NCBI GenBank assembly: GCA_037138335.1 | Contig: JBAXIO010000010.1 | Location: 1-64,000, forward strand | Length of the DNA: 64,000 nt | Direction: 5' to 3' | DNA from: CAIRDP01 sp037138335 | GTDB lineage: Bacteria; Bacteroidota; Bacteroidia; Bacteroidales; FEN-979 | Shown: piece after piece, positions 27,869 to 35,320 of the stretch | Layout of the letters: every line of letters begins with the position of its first letter | How positions within the stretch are numbered: the first letter of the stretch is position 1 | Program-made: the position numbers and the translations under genes | The notes under the pieces: generated by a model | Databases searched by the model: none | The model's input: the letters and a program-made list of their open reading frames with translations, nothing else | Told to the model about the DNA's origin: nothing

Positions 27869-29521
27869 ATGGTTAAAAACAATCCCATAAAACCGATTTT
27901 CAGGAAGTACGTTCAGTTTCGTTCATCCATATACAGCCGGGTTGTTTTTGTCATTTTCGTTTCCTCTGTCTTCCTTTTCGTTTCTCTCAGCATTATTTTC
28001 CGTTCGGTTAACGAGCAGTACCTGAATACAGTGATCCGTCAAAACGGCAATAATATAGGTTCCATTGTTGGCGGATCCCTCTATCATTCCATGCTGGAGA
28101 ATGATAAAAGCACCCTTCAGAACACTCTGGATATTATCAACACCATGCCCGGCATTGATGAAGTCAACATGTACGACAACAAGGACAACCTGGTTTACAC
28201 ATCCATTCCATCCGACACTAATGATCTTCACAGCAACCCGAACTGCATAAGCTGCCACAACAACCTGAAAGTAATGTTCCCCGGAAAAGGGAAACACTAT
28301 AAGATCATCAATGCCGACAGTTATTGCAGGATGAGTCACAATGACAGTAAAAGCAGGCACCTGCTGATCAAACTGCCAATACTTAACGAAAAATCATGCT
28401 ACGAAAGTTCCTGTCATGCCCATCCTCCAAGCGAAGAGGTGCTCGGTTCCCTCATTATCAAGATACCGTTGGCTGAACTGGATACAGCAATACAGAAATC
28501 TTCAACCGAATTTTTCCTGCTCGCAATACTCACCACTTTAGTCCTGGTTACAGTTCTTATAATATTTACCCGGCAAAGGATTAAAAGGCCCCTCAATGCC
28601 CTGGTAAAAGCAAGCATTGCCGTCGCTAACGGCGATACCAGCACCCGCCTCGTGATCAAGACCAACCAGCTTGAGGATATGAAAATGGTATCCCAGGCTT
28701 TTAATGAGATGCTCGACAACCTTCAGGCAGCAACCAACGAGTTGGAGAACTGGTCGCAGCAGCTTGAATATAAGGTGAGGAAAAAGTCAGAAGAGTTAAG
28801 TGCAGCACAAAACGAGATGATCCATATTGAACGGCTCGCTTCCCTGGGAAAACTTTCATCCTCTGTGGCCCATGAAATCAACAATCCCTTATCAGGTATA
28901 CTTATATATACGAAGCTTATTTATAAGCAGCTAAGCAATCCCGAATTATATGCCAGCAAACGGGAATCCATGCTGAAACATCTAAAACTTATCGAAAACG
29001 AGGCAAAACGCTGCGGCGATATTGTAAAAGGCCTGCTTGAGTTTTCTAAAAAAGACCAGGAGGATTTCGAGCCCAGGCATTTGCATGAGATACTGCAGGA
29101 GACATATGAATTAATGACCCACCCCATTAAAATTGCAAACATCCACTTTTATAAAGATTTCTCGGCAACTTCCGACCTGATATACTGCAGCCCCAACCAG
29201 ATCAAACAGGCTTGTGTTGCCATGCTCGTAAATTCAAGTGAAGCGGTACATGAAAACGGGGAAATAATCATCAGGACATTAAATCCGAATGAAGAAACCG
29301 TGAGGTTCGATATCGTAGATAATGGCATAGGAATATCTGCGGATGACTACCCCCATATTTTCGAACCTTTCTTTTCGACCAAGCATAATGCAAGCGGGAT
29401 TGGCCTTGGGCTGGCCATAGTTCATGGAATCATACAAAGCCACAACAGCAAAATACAGGTAAAATCAGAGCCCGGGCAGGGTACAACATTTTCAGTAACC
29501 ATACCTTTAATCAGAAATTAA
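27869..29521 (+). CDS. Sensor histidine kinase with c-type-haem-like periplasmic domain
   Basis: 550 aa. Transmembrane helices near 23-45 and 211-232 bracket a periplasmic domain of about 165 residues holding CISCH (Cys126, Cys129, His130) and CYESSCH (Cys177, Cys182, His183), a CXXCH and a CX4CH motif of the kind used for covalent haem. HAMP (233-286) and a coiled coil follow. The HisKA domain has the phospho-acceptor His335 in SSVAHEINNPLSG, and the HATPase has VNSSEAVHENG, DNGIGIS, GIGLGLAIVHG. It autophosphorylates and should pass the phosphate to the regulator encoded 11 bp downstream. Haem-based redox, O2, NO or H2S sensing is inference. The architecture is that of NtrB/AtoS-type partners of sigma-54 activators. 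Confidence 0.85.
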   Translation: MVKNNPIKPIFRKYVQFRSSIYSRVVFVIFVSSVFLFVSLSIIFRSVNEQYLNTVIRQNGNNIGSIVGGSLYHSMLENDKSTLQNTLDIINTMPGIDEVNMYDNKDNLVYTSIPSDTNDLHSNPNCISCHNNLKVMFPGKGKHYKIINADSYCRMSHNDSKSRHLLIKLPILNEKSCYESSCHAHPPSEEVLGSLIIKIPLAELDTAIQKSSTEFFLLAILTTLVLVTVLIIFTRQRIKRPLNALVKASIAVANGDTSTRLVIKTNQLEDMKMVSQAFNEMLDNLQAATNELENWSQQLEYKVRKKSEELSAAQNEMIHIERLASLGKLSSSVAHEINNPLSGILIYTKLIYKQLSNPELYASKRESMLKHLKLIENEAKRCGDIVKGLLEFSKKDQEDFEPRHLHEILQETYELMTHPIKIANIHFYKDFSATSDLIYCSPNQIKQACVAMLVNSSEAVHENGEIIIRTLNPNEETVRFDIVDNGIGISADDYPHIFEPFFSTKHNASGIGLGLAIVHGIIQSHNSKIQVKSEPGQGTTFSVTIPLIRN

Positions 29522-29532
29522 GATAACACAGA

Positions 29533-30873
29533 ATGGCCAAAAAGATCTCAATATTGATAGTCGATGATGAAGAATCGGTAAGGGATTCTTTAAGCAACTG
29601 GTTTATTGAAGACGGCTACCAGGTGGAATGCGCAGAGAATGCGAAGATGGCGCTGCAATTTATCGAATCCTCCTATTTTGATATCGTTCTGACAGATATT
29701 AAAATGCCCGGAATGGACGGGCTGGAAATGCTCAGGAGGATTAAGTCCCTCAGGAGCGATGCAATTGTAATTGTGATGACGGCTTTTGCCTCTGTCAATA
29801 CAGCTGTAATGGCCCTGAAAGACGGGGCATTCGATTATATTACAAAACCTTTTGATCCCGATGACCTTTCCCACCTGATCAGGAATGCTTCAAAACAAAT
29901 CCTCCTGGCTCAGGAAAACGAAGCGCTTAAAAACAAAGTCGTTTCACTCGACAGCGTCGAAGACCTGATCGGGAACAGTGAAGCTATGAAGAAAGTGCTG
30001 AAGCAGGTTGAGAGTGTCGCACAGTCAAATTCTTCAGTCATTATAACAGGTGAAAGCGGAACCGGAAAAGAGCTGATTGCAAGGGCCATCCATGCAAACT
30101 CATCTCGAAAATATTATCCCCTTGTGAGTGTGCATTGCGGGGCGCTTACCGAAAGCCTGCTCGAAAGCGAATTGTTCGGCCACGAAAAAGGTGCTTTTAC
30201 AGGGGCCATGTATAACCGTAAAGGAAGGTTCGAGATGGCCGACAGCGGGACCATCTTCCTCGATGAAATTGCAACCATATCTTCAAAGATGCAGATCGAA
30301 CTCCTGAGGGTCCTTGAAACAAAGACTTTTGTAAGGGTCGGAGGGAACAAAGAAACATCCTCTGACTTCAGGGTTATATGCGCCACGAACAGGGACCTGA
30401 AAAGCATGGTAGAACAGGGCATTTTCAGGGAAGACCTTTACTATCGCCTGAATGTGGTGAATATTAATGTGCCTCCTTTGCGTGAGAGGATTGAGGACAT
30501 TCCCCTGCTGGTCGATTATTTCATAAAAAAATATTGCTCCTCGATGAATAAACAGCCGATTACAATTGATGAGGCAGCTATGCAGAGGCTGGAAGAGTAT
30601 CCCTTTCCCGGGAATATCCGCGAGCTTGAAAATATGATCGAAAGGGCTATTGTTATAGGAAACGGTAAAAAGATCACCTTAAAAGACCTGCCATTCGGGA
30701 AAGATATGCTCGATAATTCAATCGAAAGCCTTGACGATTTCGAGAAAACTTTTATCAGGCAGATCCTGAATAAATACAGCTGGAATATCTCCAGGACGGC
30801 CAAGGCGTTGAAAGTTGACAGGGTAACGCTTTACAATAAGATCAAAAAATATGATCTGAAGCCCGAGGAATAA
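29533..30873 (+). CDS. NtrC-family sigma-54-dependent response regulator
   Basis: 446 aa with the canonical layout. The receiver domain (1-125) has the acidic pocket VDDEES and the phospho-acceptor Asp in DIVLTDIKMPGMDG. The AAA+ domain (about 140-380) has Walker A GESGTGKELIAR, the sigma-54-contacting GAFTGA loop, Walker B TIFLDEIA and the arginine-finger region. The C terminus is a Fis-type helix-turn-helix (SWNISRTAKALKVDRVTLYNKIKKY). It is cotranscribed with the kinase. The -24/-12 promoter and TGTTGAA palindromes upstream of the locus are its most likely target, which would make the system self-activating (inference). Confidence 0.93.
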   Translation: MAKKISILIVDDEESVRDSLSNWFIEDGYQVECAENAKMALQFIESSYFDIVLTDIKMPGMDGLEMLRRIKSLRSDAIVIVMTAFASVNTAVMALKDGAFDYITKPFDPDDLSHLIRNASKQILLAQENEALKNKVVSLDSVEDLIGNSEAMKKVLKQVESVAQSNSSVIITGESGTGKELIARAIHANSSRKYYPLVSVHCGALTESLLESELFGHEKGAFTGAMYNRKGRFEMADSGTIFLDEIATISSKMQIELLRVLETKTFVRVGGNKETSSDFRVICATNRDLKSMVEQGIFREDLYYRLNVVNINVPPLRERIEDIPLLVDYFIKKYCSSMNKQPITIDEAAMQRLEEYPFPGNIRELENMIERAIVIGNGKKITLKDLPFGKDMLDNSIESLDDFEKTFIRQILNKYSWNISRTAKALKVDRVTLYNKIKKYDLKPEE

Positions 30874-30938
30874 TAAGCCTCTTGGCGCACTGCCTCCTGT
30901 AACGCCTGACTGTAGTATATCTAACCTATCTTCTCCTA

Positions 30939-31493
30939 ATGAACCAACAAAATATCACATTGATCAATTTTGGTTATTTGGGGAAGAATTTTCTTGAAAA
31001 GATTGCAGAGGCTGTTGGGCAGGAATTCAGGTATCCTGTAATTTTGAAAGAATCTCATTTGGATCTGAGCGAATTTTTCGACCCCGGAAGGAGGCAATAC
31101 AACGGGAATAAAATTTTGCAGGCCCTTAACACCAGCCCCACACCCAAGGCATTTAAAACAATCGGGTTATTCAGCGTGGATCTTTTTATCCCTATCCTGA
31201 CATATATTTTCGGGCAGGCCATGTTGAACGGACAAACAGGGATAGCTTCACTTTTCAGGCTAAGCAATGAACGTTACGGCATAGAAGCTGACGAAAAGCT
31301 GCTCCTGGAGAGGTTTACCAAAGAAGTGATCCATGAACTCGGCCACACTTTCGGATTGATCCATTGCATGGACCCTACCTGCGTGATGCGGTCAAGCACC
31401 TATGTTGAAGACATTGACCAGAAAAACCAGAAACTTTGTCACCACTGCCGCGAAAAGTTAACCGCGGTAATACCTGATCAGTTGGTTCGTTGA
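30939..31493 (+). CDS. amzA: Archaemetzincin-family zinc metalloprotease
   Basis: 184 aa. The diagnostic metzincin signature HELGHTFGLIHCMDPTCVM is present, with three zinc His, catalytic Glu, the Met-turn and the Cys pair. The family's C-terminal zinc-knuckle-like CHHCREKL completes the extra CX4C/CXXC site. Archaemetzincins are cytosolic aminopeptidase-like or proteolytic enzymes of unclear physiological role. No signal peptide is present, in line with the family. It follows the response-regulator gene by 65 bp on the same strand without an obvious terminator, so it may belong to the sensor operon. Its last 36 bp overlap the end of the convergent pgi gene. Confidence 0.85.
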   Translation: MNQQNITLINFGYLGKNFLEKIAEAVGQEFRYPVILKESHLDLSEFFDPGRRQYNGNKILQALNTSPTPKAFKTIGLFSVDLFIPILTYIFGQAMLNGQTGIASLFRLSNERYGIEADEKLLLERFTKEVIHELGHTFGLIHCMDPTCVMRSSTYVEDIDQKNQKLCHHCREKLTAVIPDQLVR

Positions 31494-33071
31494 GCTGTCA
31501 TGTTCCAGGGTCTTTTGTTGGTCATGGAGCTCAGGGATGATATTCATTGCCAATACCTTGCCCAGTTCCACCCCCATCTGGTCGAATGGATTGATTCCCC
31601 ATATCACTCCCTGGGTATAAACCGCATGTTCGTACATGGCTACAAGCTTTCCCAGTATTTCAGGCGTAAGCCGGTCCATGAAGAAGGTCGAAGACGGGCG
31701 GTTACCTTCAAAGACTTTATGAGGAACGAGCCAGTCGGGAACACCTTCCTTCTTTACTTCGCCGGCGGTTCTCCCGAAAGCGAGGGCTTCTCCCTGTGCA
31801 ATCATATTAGCCATAAGGTAATCCTGGTGAAGAGGAAGAGGGTTCAGTGAAGCCCTGAATCCTATAAAATCACAGGGAATTAGCGAGGTCCCCTGGTGGA
31901 TCAGCTGGTAAAACGAATGCTGCCCGTTGGTCCCGGGCTCACCCCAGTAAACCGCACCGGTCTGGCATCCTGCAGGCGTTCCATCCAGGGTCACATGCTT
32001 CCCGTTGCTCTCCATTGTAAGCTGTTGCAGGTACGCAGGAAAACGCTTCAGGTAATTATCATAAGGCAAAACCGCCTGGGTTGCGGCTCCGAAGAAATCA
32101 ATATACCATAAACCCAGTAAGCCCATGATCACGGGGATGTTCCTTTCAAAGGGCGTTGTGCGAAAATGCTCGTCCATCTGGTGAAAGCCATCCAGCATGC
32201 TATAAAAATTATCAGGGCCAATGGCGATCATTGTTGATAAACCGATGGCAGAATCCATGCTGTACCTGCCACCAACCCAGTCCCAGAAACCAAACATGTT
32301 CCGTGTATCAATCCCGAATGCACCCACCTCTTTTTCGTTTGTTGAAAGTGCAACAAAATGGCTGGCCACCGCCGTATCGTTATGCAGTTTTTCCAGCAGC
32401 CACTTTCTTGCAGTATGTGCATTGGTCATGGTCTCAAGCGTGGTGAATGTCTTTGAAGCAACAATGAAAAGAGTTTCCTCGGCCTGCAGATCCTGCACTG
32501 CTTCGGCAAAATCACTTCCGTCAATATTCGAGACAAAACGGAAGGTCAGGTTCCGTTGTGCGTAGAATTTCAGGGCTTCATATGCCATTACCGGGCCAAG
32601 ATCCGAACCCCCGATGCCGATATTCACTATGTTCCTGATCGTTTTGCCTGTAAAGCCTTTCCATTCCCCGCTGCGTATGCTGTTGGCGAAACCGGCCATT
32701 TTCTCCAGCACCTCATGAACATCAGGAACCACGTTATGCCCGTCAACCATGATGCATGATCCCTTTGGGGCCCTGAGTGCAGTATGCAGAACGGCCCTGT
32801 TCTCGGTGATGTTGATCTTTTCGCCCGAGAACATGGCATTGATTTTTTCGCCCAGGCCTCTTTCCGCGGCCAGGTTTACCAGGAGGTACAGGGTCTCAGC
32901 AGTAATGCGGTGCTTTGAATAATCAAAATAAATACCGAGCTCATTTACAACAAAACGGTTCCCTCTCTCTGCATCGCCTGCGAACAAAGACCGTAACGAG
33001 GTGTTCCTGATTTCCCTGAAATGAAGCTCCAGGCCTTTCCAGGCCGGTGATTCAACTAATACGTTTTCCAT
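31458..33071 (-). CDS. pgi: Glucose-6-phosphate isomerase
   Basis: 537 aa. The two SIS domains carry the PGI hallmarks VNIGIGGSDLGPVMAYEAL, FVSNIDGSDF, ASKTFTT, GGRYSMDSAIGL, and the second signature with ESNGKHV and GEPGTNGQHSFYQLIHQG; the GINPFDQMGVELGK region completes the active site. It interconverts glucose-6-phosphate and fructose-6-phosphate in the cytosol. The length is slightly shorter than E. coli Pgi and consistent with a full enzyme. It lies 16 bp downstream of a small secreted-protein gene on the same strand, and its 3' end overlaps the convergent archaemetzincin gene. Confidence 0.97.
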   Translation of the reverse strand: MENVLVESPAWKGLELHFREIRNTSLRSLFAGDAERGNRFVVNELGIYFDYSKHRITAETLYLLVNLAAERGLGEKINAMFSGEKINITENRAVLHTALRAPKGSCIMVDGHNVVPDVHEVLEKMAGFANSIRSGEWKGFTGKTIRNIVNIGIGGSDLGPVMAYEALKFYAQRNLTFRFVSNIDGSDFAEAVQDLQAEETLFIVASKTFTTLETMTNAHTARKWLLEKLHNDTAVASHFVALSTNEKEVGAFGIDTRNMFGFWDWVGGRYSMDSAIGLSTMIAIGPDNFYSMLDGFHQMDEHFRTTPFERNIPVIMGLLGLWYIDFFGAATQAVLPYDNYLKRFPAYLQQLTMESNGKHVTLDGTPAGCQTGAVYWGEPGTNGQHSFYQLIHQGTSLIPCDFIGFRASLNPLPLHQDYLMANMIAQGEALAFGRTAGEVKKEGVPDWLVPHKVFEGNRPSSTFFMDRLTPEILGKLVAMYEHAVYTQGVIWGINPFDQMGVELGKVLAMNIIPELHDQQKTLEHDSSTNQLIRYYRG

Positions 33072-33087
33072 AGAGGATTTTATGTTT

Positions 33088-33588
33088 TTACTTGGCCAGG
33101 GTGCTTAAAGCAGTCTGCCATGCCGGGCGGGCTGTTGCCCAGTTGCCTTTGAAGTATTTTGGGCTGATGTTGGATTCGAGCGTCCCTGCTATGCCGGCAA
33201 CGCTTTTCACGGTTTTGGCAGTCTTCGCATCCTTGACCCATTTATCTTTCACCTTTCCCCAACCTGCATCCATAGCCGCAGGAAGCAATCCGCCCTCCAA
33301 CGTCTGTAAGGCTGAAGACGCACCGGCAGCATCCGATACATTACCCACTTTGTTCACAAAATCAGTCTTGTTTTTCTTAAATGAATCGGTGAAGGCATTA
33401 TCGGAGATACCGTTGGTAAGCTGCCCGATCAGGCTGCCGATATTAGCCTGGCTCGCAGCTTTTGTGGCTTCGGCAGTCACACTTTGTCCGGCTTTATTTA
33501 CATCGGTGGTTGTCGGAACTTTAAGGTTCTGTGCCTGCATTCCAAATGCAAAAAGGACCAGGCAGATTAACGACACTGTTGTTCTCAT
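33088..33588 (-). CDS. Small secreted protein of unknown function
   Basis: 166 aa. The signal peptide MRTTVSLICLVLFAFGMQA precedes a mature domain of about 145 residues rich in Ala, Lys, Asn and Thr, predicted mostly helical (SFKKNKTDFVNKVGNVSDA, WGKVKDKWVKDAKTAKTV). No catalytic motif, lipobox or Cys pair was seen and I do not recognise the family. It is 16 bp upstream of pgi on the same strand and the two are probably cotranscribed, an odd pairing of envelope protein and glycolytic enzyme. Confidence 0.65.
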   Translation of the reverse strand: MRTTVSLICLVLFAFGMQAQNLKVPTTTDVNKAGQSVTAEATKAASQANIGSLIGQLTNGISDNAFTDSFKKNKTDFVNKVGNVSDAAGASSALQTLEGGLLPAAMDAGWGKVKDKWVKDAKTAKTVKSVAGIAGTLESNISPKYFKGNWATARPAWQTALSTLAK

Positions 33589-33710
33589 GGTTTTCAGATT
33601 TTTTGGATTAACAATTATAATATGGTAAAGATAAGAAAATCTTCAAAATTTAAATGCAAAGGCCCCGGGAGGCCGTAATCATTAATGCCGTATCACCGGT
33701 TCACGGGAGA

Positions 33711-34757
33711 TCAGGCTGGAACCTTAAAATATTTTACCCTGAATTTCAATGCCACATTGACCAGGGCTATAAGCACGGGAACCTCCACCAGGGGCCCGAT
33801 CACGGCAGCGAAAGCTTCTCCCGAATTGATCCCGAAAACGGCAATGGCAACTGCTATCGCAAGCTCGAAATTATTGCTGGCAGCCGTAAACGATAGCGTT
33901 GCCGATTGTTCATATGTTGCCCCTGCTTTTTTGCTCATCCAGAACGAAACCAGGAACATGATCACAAAATAGATGCATAACGGGATTGCAATGCGAACGA
34001 CATCCAACGGTATCCTGATGATATACTCCCCTTTCAGCGAAAACATCACCAGTATGGTGAAAAGCAGGGCGACCAGGGTAAGCCTGCTGATCCTTGGGAT
34101 AAATTTAGTGCTGTACCATTCTTTGCTTTTCACCCTGATAAGTATAAACCGTGTAAAAAAACCGGCCAGGAAGGGTATGCCAAGGTAAATGAAAACACTT
34201 TTTGCAATTTGTGCTATCGTGATATTCTCAACTATGCTGTTTGTCGGAAGCCCGAACCAGGAAGGTAAAACAGCAATAAAAAGCCAGGCATAAAAAGAGA
34301 AAAACAAAACCTGGAAAATGGAATTTAAGGCTACGAGCCCTGCACAATATTCACTATCGCCTTTTGCCAGCTCATTCCACACGATCACCATGGCAATGCA
34401 GCGGGCCAGGCCTATCAGGATCAGGCCATACATATAGTCAATATTGAACTGCAGGAAAATGATGGCCAGGAGGAACATTAATATGGGGCCGATGAGCCAG
34501 TTCTGCAACAGTGATAAACCAAGCACCTTTGTGTTCCGGAACACATCGCCCAATTCCTCATATTTGACTTTGGCCAGGGGCGGATACATCATCACAATAA
34601 GTCCGATGGCTATCGGGATGTTCGTTGCTCCCGACGACATGGAGTTCCAGAAGCCGGCAATACCGGGAAAAAGCCATCCCCATCCAACGCCTGCGGCCAT
34701 AGCCAGAAATATCCATAAGGTAAGGTAACGGTCTAAAAAATTCAATCTTGTCTTCAT
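33711..34757 (-). CDS. acr3: ACR3-family arsenite efflux permease
   Basis: 348 aa, ten hydrophobic segments, the size of ACR3 rather than ArsB. The conserved Cys in GLARCIAMVIVWNELAKGD (TM4) and the later EVPVLIALVNVAL motif are those of ACR3 transporters, which export arsenite (and sometimes antimonite) using proton-motive force. arsC ends 3 bp upstream, so they form an operon that reduces arsenate and extrudes the arsenite. Confidence 0.92.
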   Translation of the reverse strand: MKTRLNFLDRYLTLWIFLAMAAGVGWGWLFPGIAGFWNSMSSGATNIPIAIGLIVMMYPPLAKVKYEELGDVFRNTKVLGLSLLQNWLIGPILMFLLAIIFLQFNIDYMYGLILIGLARCIAMVIVWNELAKGDSEYCAGLVALNSIFQVLFFSFYAWLFIAVLPSWFGLPTNSIVENITIAQIAKSVFIYLGIPFLAGFFTRFILIRVKSKEWYSTKFIPRISRLTLVALLFTILVMFSLKGEYIIRIPLDVVRIAIPLCIYFVIMFLVSFWMSKKAGATYEQSATLSFTAASNNFELAIAVAIAVFGINSGEAFAAVIGPLVEVPVLIALVNVALKFRVKYFKVPA

Positions 34758-34760
34758 AAT

Positions 34761-35204
34761 TTATAACCTTGGTTCATGTATGATTCCCGGGGCAATCCGG
34801 TCCAGGTAAAAGCTGTTAAATCCCGATCTGATCTCATCCCTAACCCTGCGGAATACCGGCATCACCTCGTCAGCCGACCCAACAGCATCTGTAGGATCGT
34901 CAAACCCGATATGGAGCCGGTTCTTTACATTTCCCATGAAGGCGGGACAGGTTTCTTTCGCACCTCCGCATACCGTGATAACGAAATCAAAAGGCTCGTC
35001 AAGGAAGAGATCAACACTTTTCGGCCTGTTTTGCGAAATATCAATTCCGGCTTCCTTCATCACCGCCACAGCGAAAGGATTAACCGCAGGAGCCGGATTG
35101 GTGCCTGCAGAAAAAACTTCCAAACGAGGGTCAATGGATCCCAGGAACCCTTCGGCCATCTGGCTACGGCATGAATTCCCGGTACATAAAATCAAAATTC
35201 TCAT
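34761..35204 (-). CDS. arsC: Arsenate reductase, LMW-phosphatase type
   Basis: 147 aa. The N-terminal P-loop CTGNSCRSQMAEG holds the first two Cys; the redox Cys pair of thioredoxin-coupled ArsC is represented by CGGAKETCPAF. A DEPFDFVITVC segment supplies the Asp region. The enzyme reduces arsenate to arsenite in the cytosol for export by the adjacent ACR3. It heads the operon; the upstream region carries a TATATTTG -7 box and a perfect inverted repeat suited to an ArsR-type repressor. Confidence 0.9.
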   Translation of the reverse strand: MRILILCTGNSCRSQMAEGFLGSIDPRLEVFSAGTNPAPAVNPFAVAVMKEAGIDISQNRPKSVDLFLDEPFDFVITVCGGAKETCPAFMGNVKNRLHIGFDDPTDAVGSADEVMPVFRRVRDEIRSGFNSFYLDRIAPGIIHEPRL

Positions 35205-35261
35205 CTATCGGCTGTTTAAGTTTGACCCAGAAAGGTTGAATGATTGATAATAATAATGGCG

Positions 35262-35269
35262 CAAATATA
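35262..35269 (-). promoter_or_regulatory. -7 element of the ars operon
   Basis: TATATTTG on the minus strand, an exact TAnnTTTG match about 58 nt upstream of the arsC start. The palindrome at 35285-35304 lies where the -33 element and polymerase would sit. Confidence 0.45.
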
Positions 35270-35284
35270 AATCATGTTTATCAA

Positions 35285-35304
35285 ATAACGTATAAATACG
35301 TTAT
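35285..35304 (-). promoter_or_regulatory. Inverted repeat: predicted ArsR-type operator
   Basis: A perfect palindrome with 9-bp arms ATAACGTAT/ATACGTTAT and a 2-bp AA centre, just upstream of the arsC -7 element. The size and placement fit an ArsR/SmtB repressor site; no arsR gene is found in the window, so the regulator must be elsewhere. Confidence 0.5.
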
Positions 35305-35320
35305 AAAATATTACCCCTTA

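Noticed and set aside
30885..30905. TTGGCGC-like sequence after the activator gene as a second sigma-54 promoter
   Set aside because: The -12 half lacks TTGC at the required spacing.
33660..33680. GGCC-CCGGGA-GGCC hairpin after acr3 as a terminator
   Set aside because: The arms are 4 bp and the following T-run on the minus strand is interrupted.
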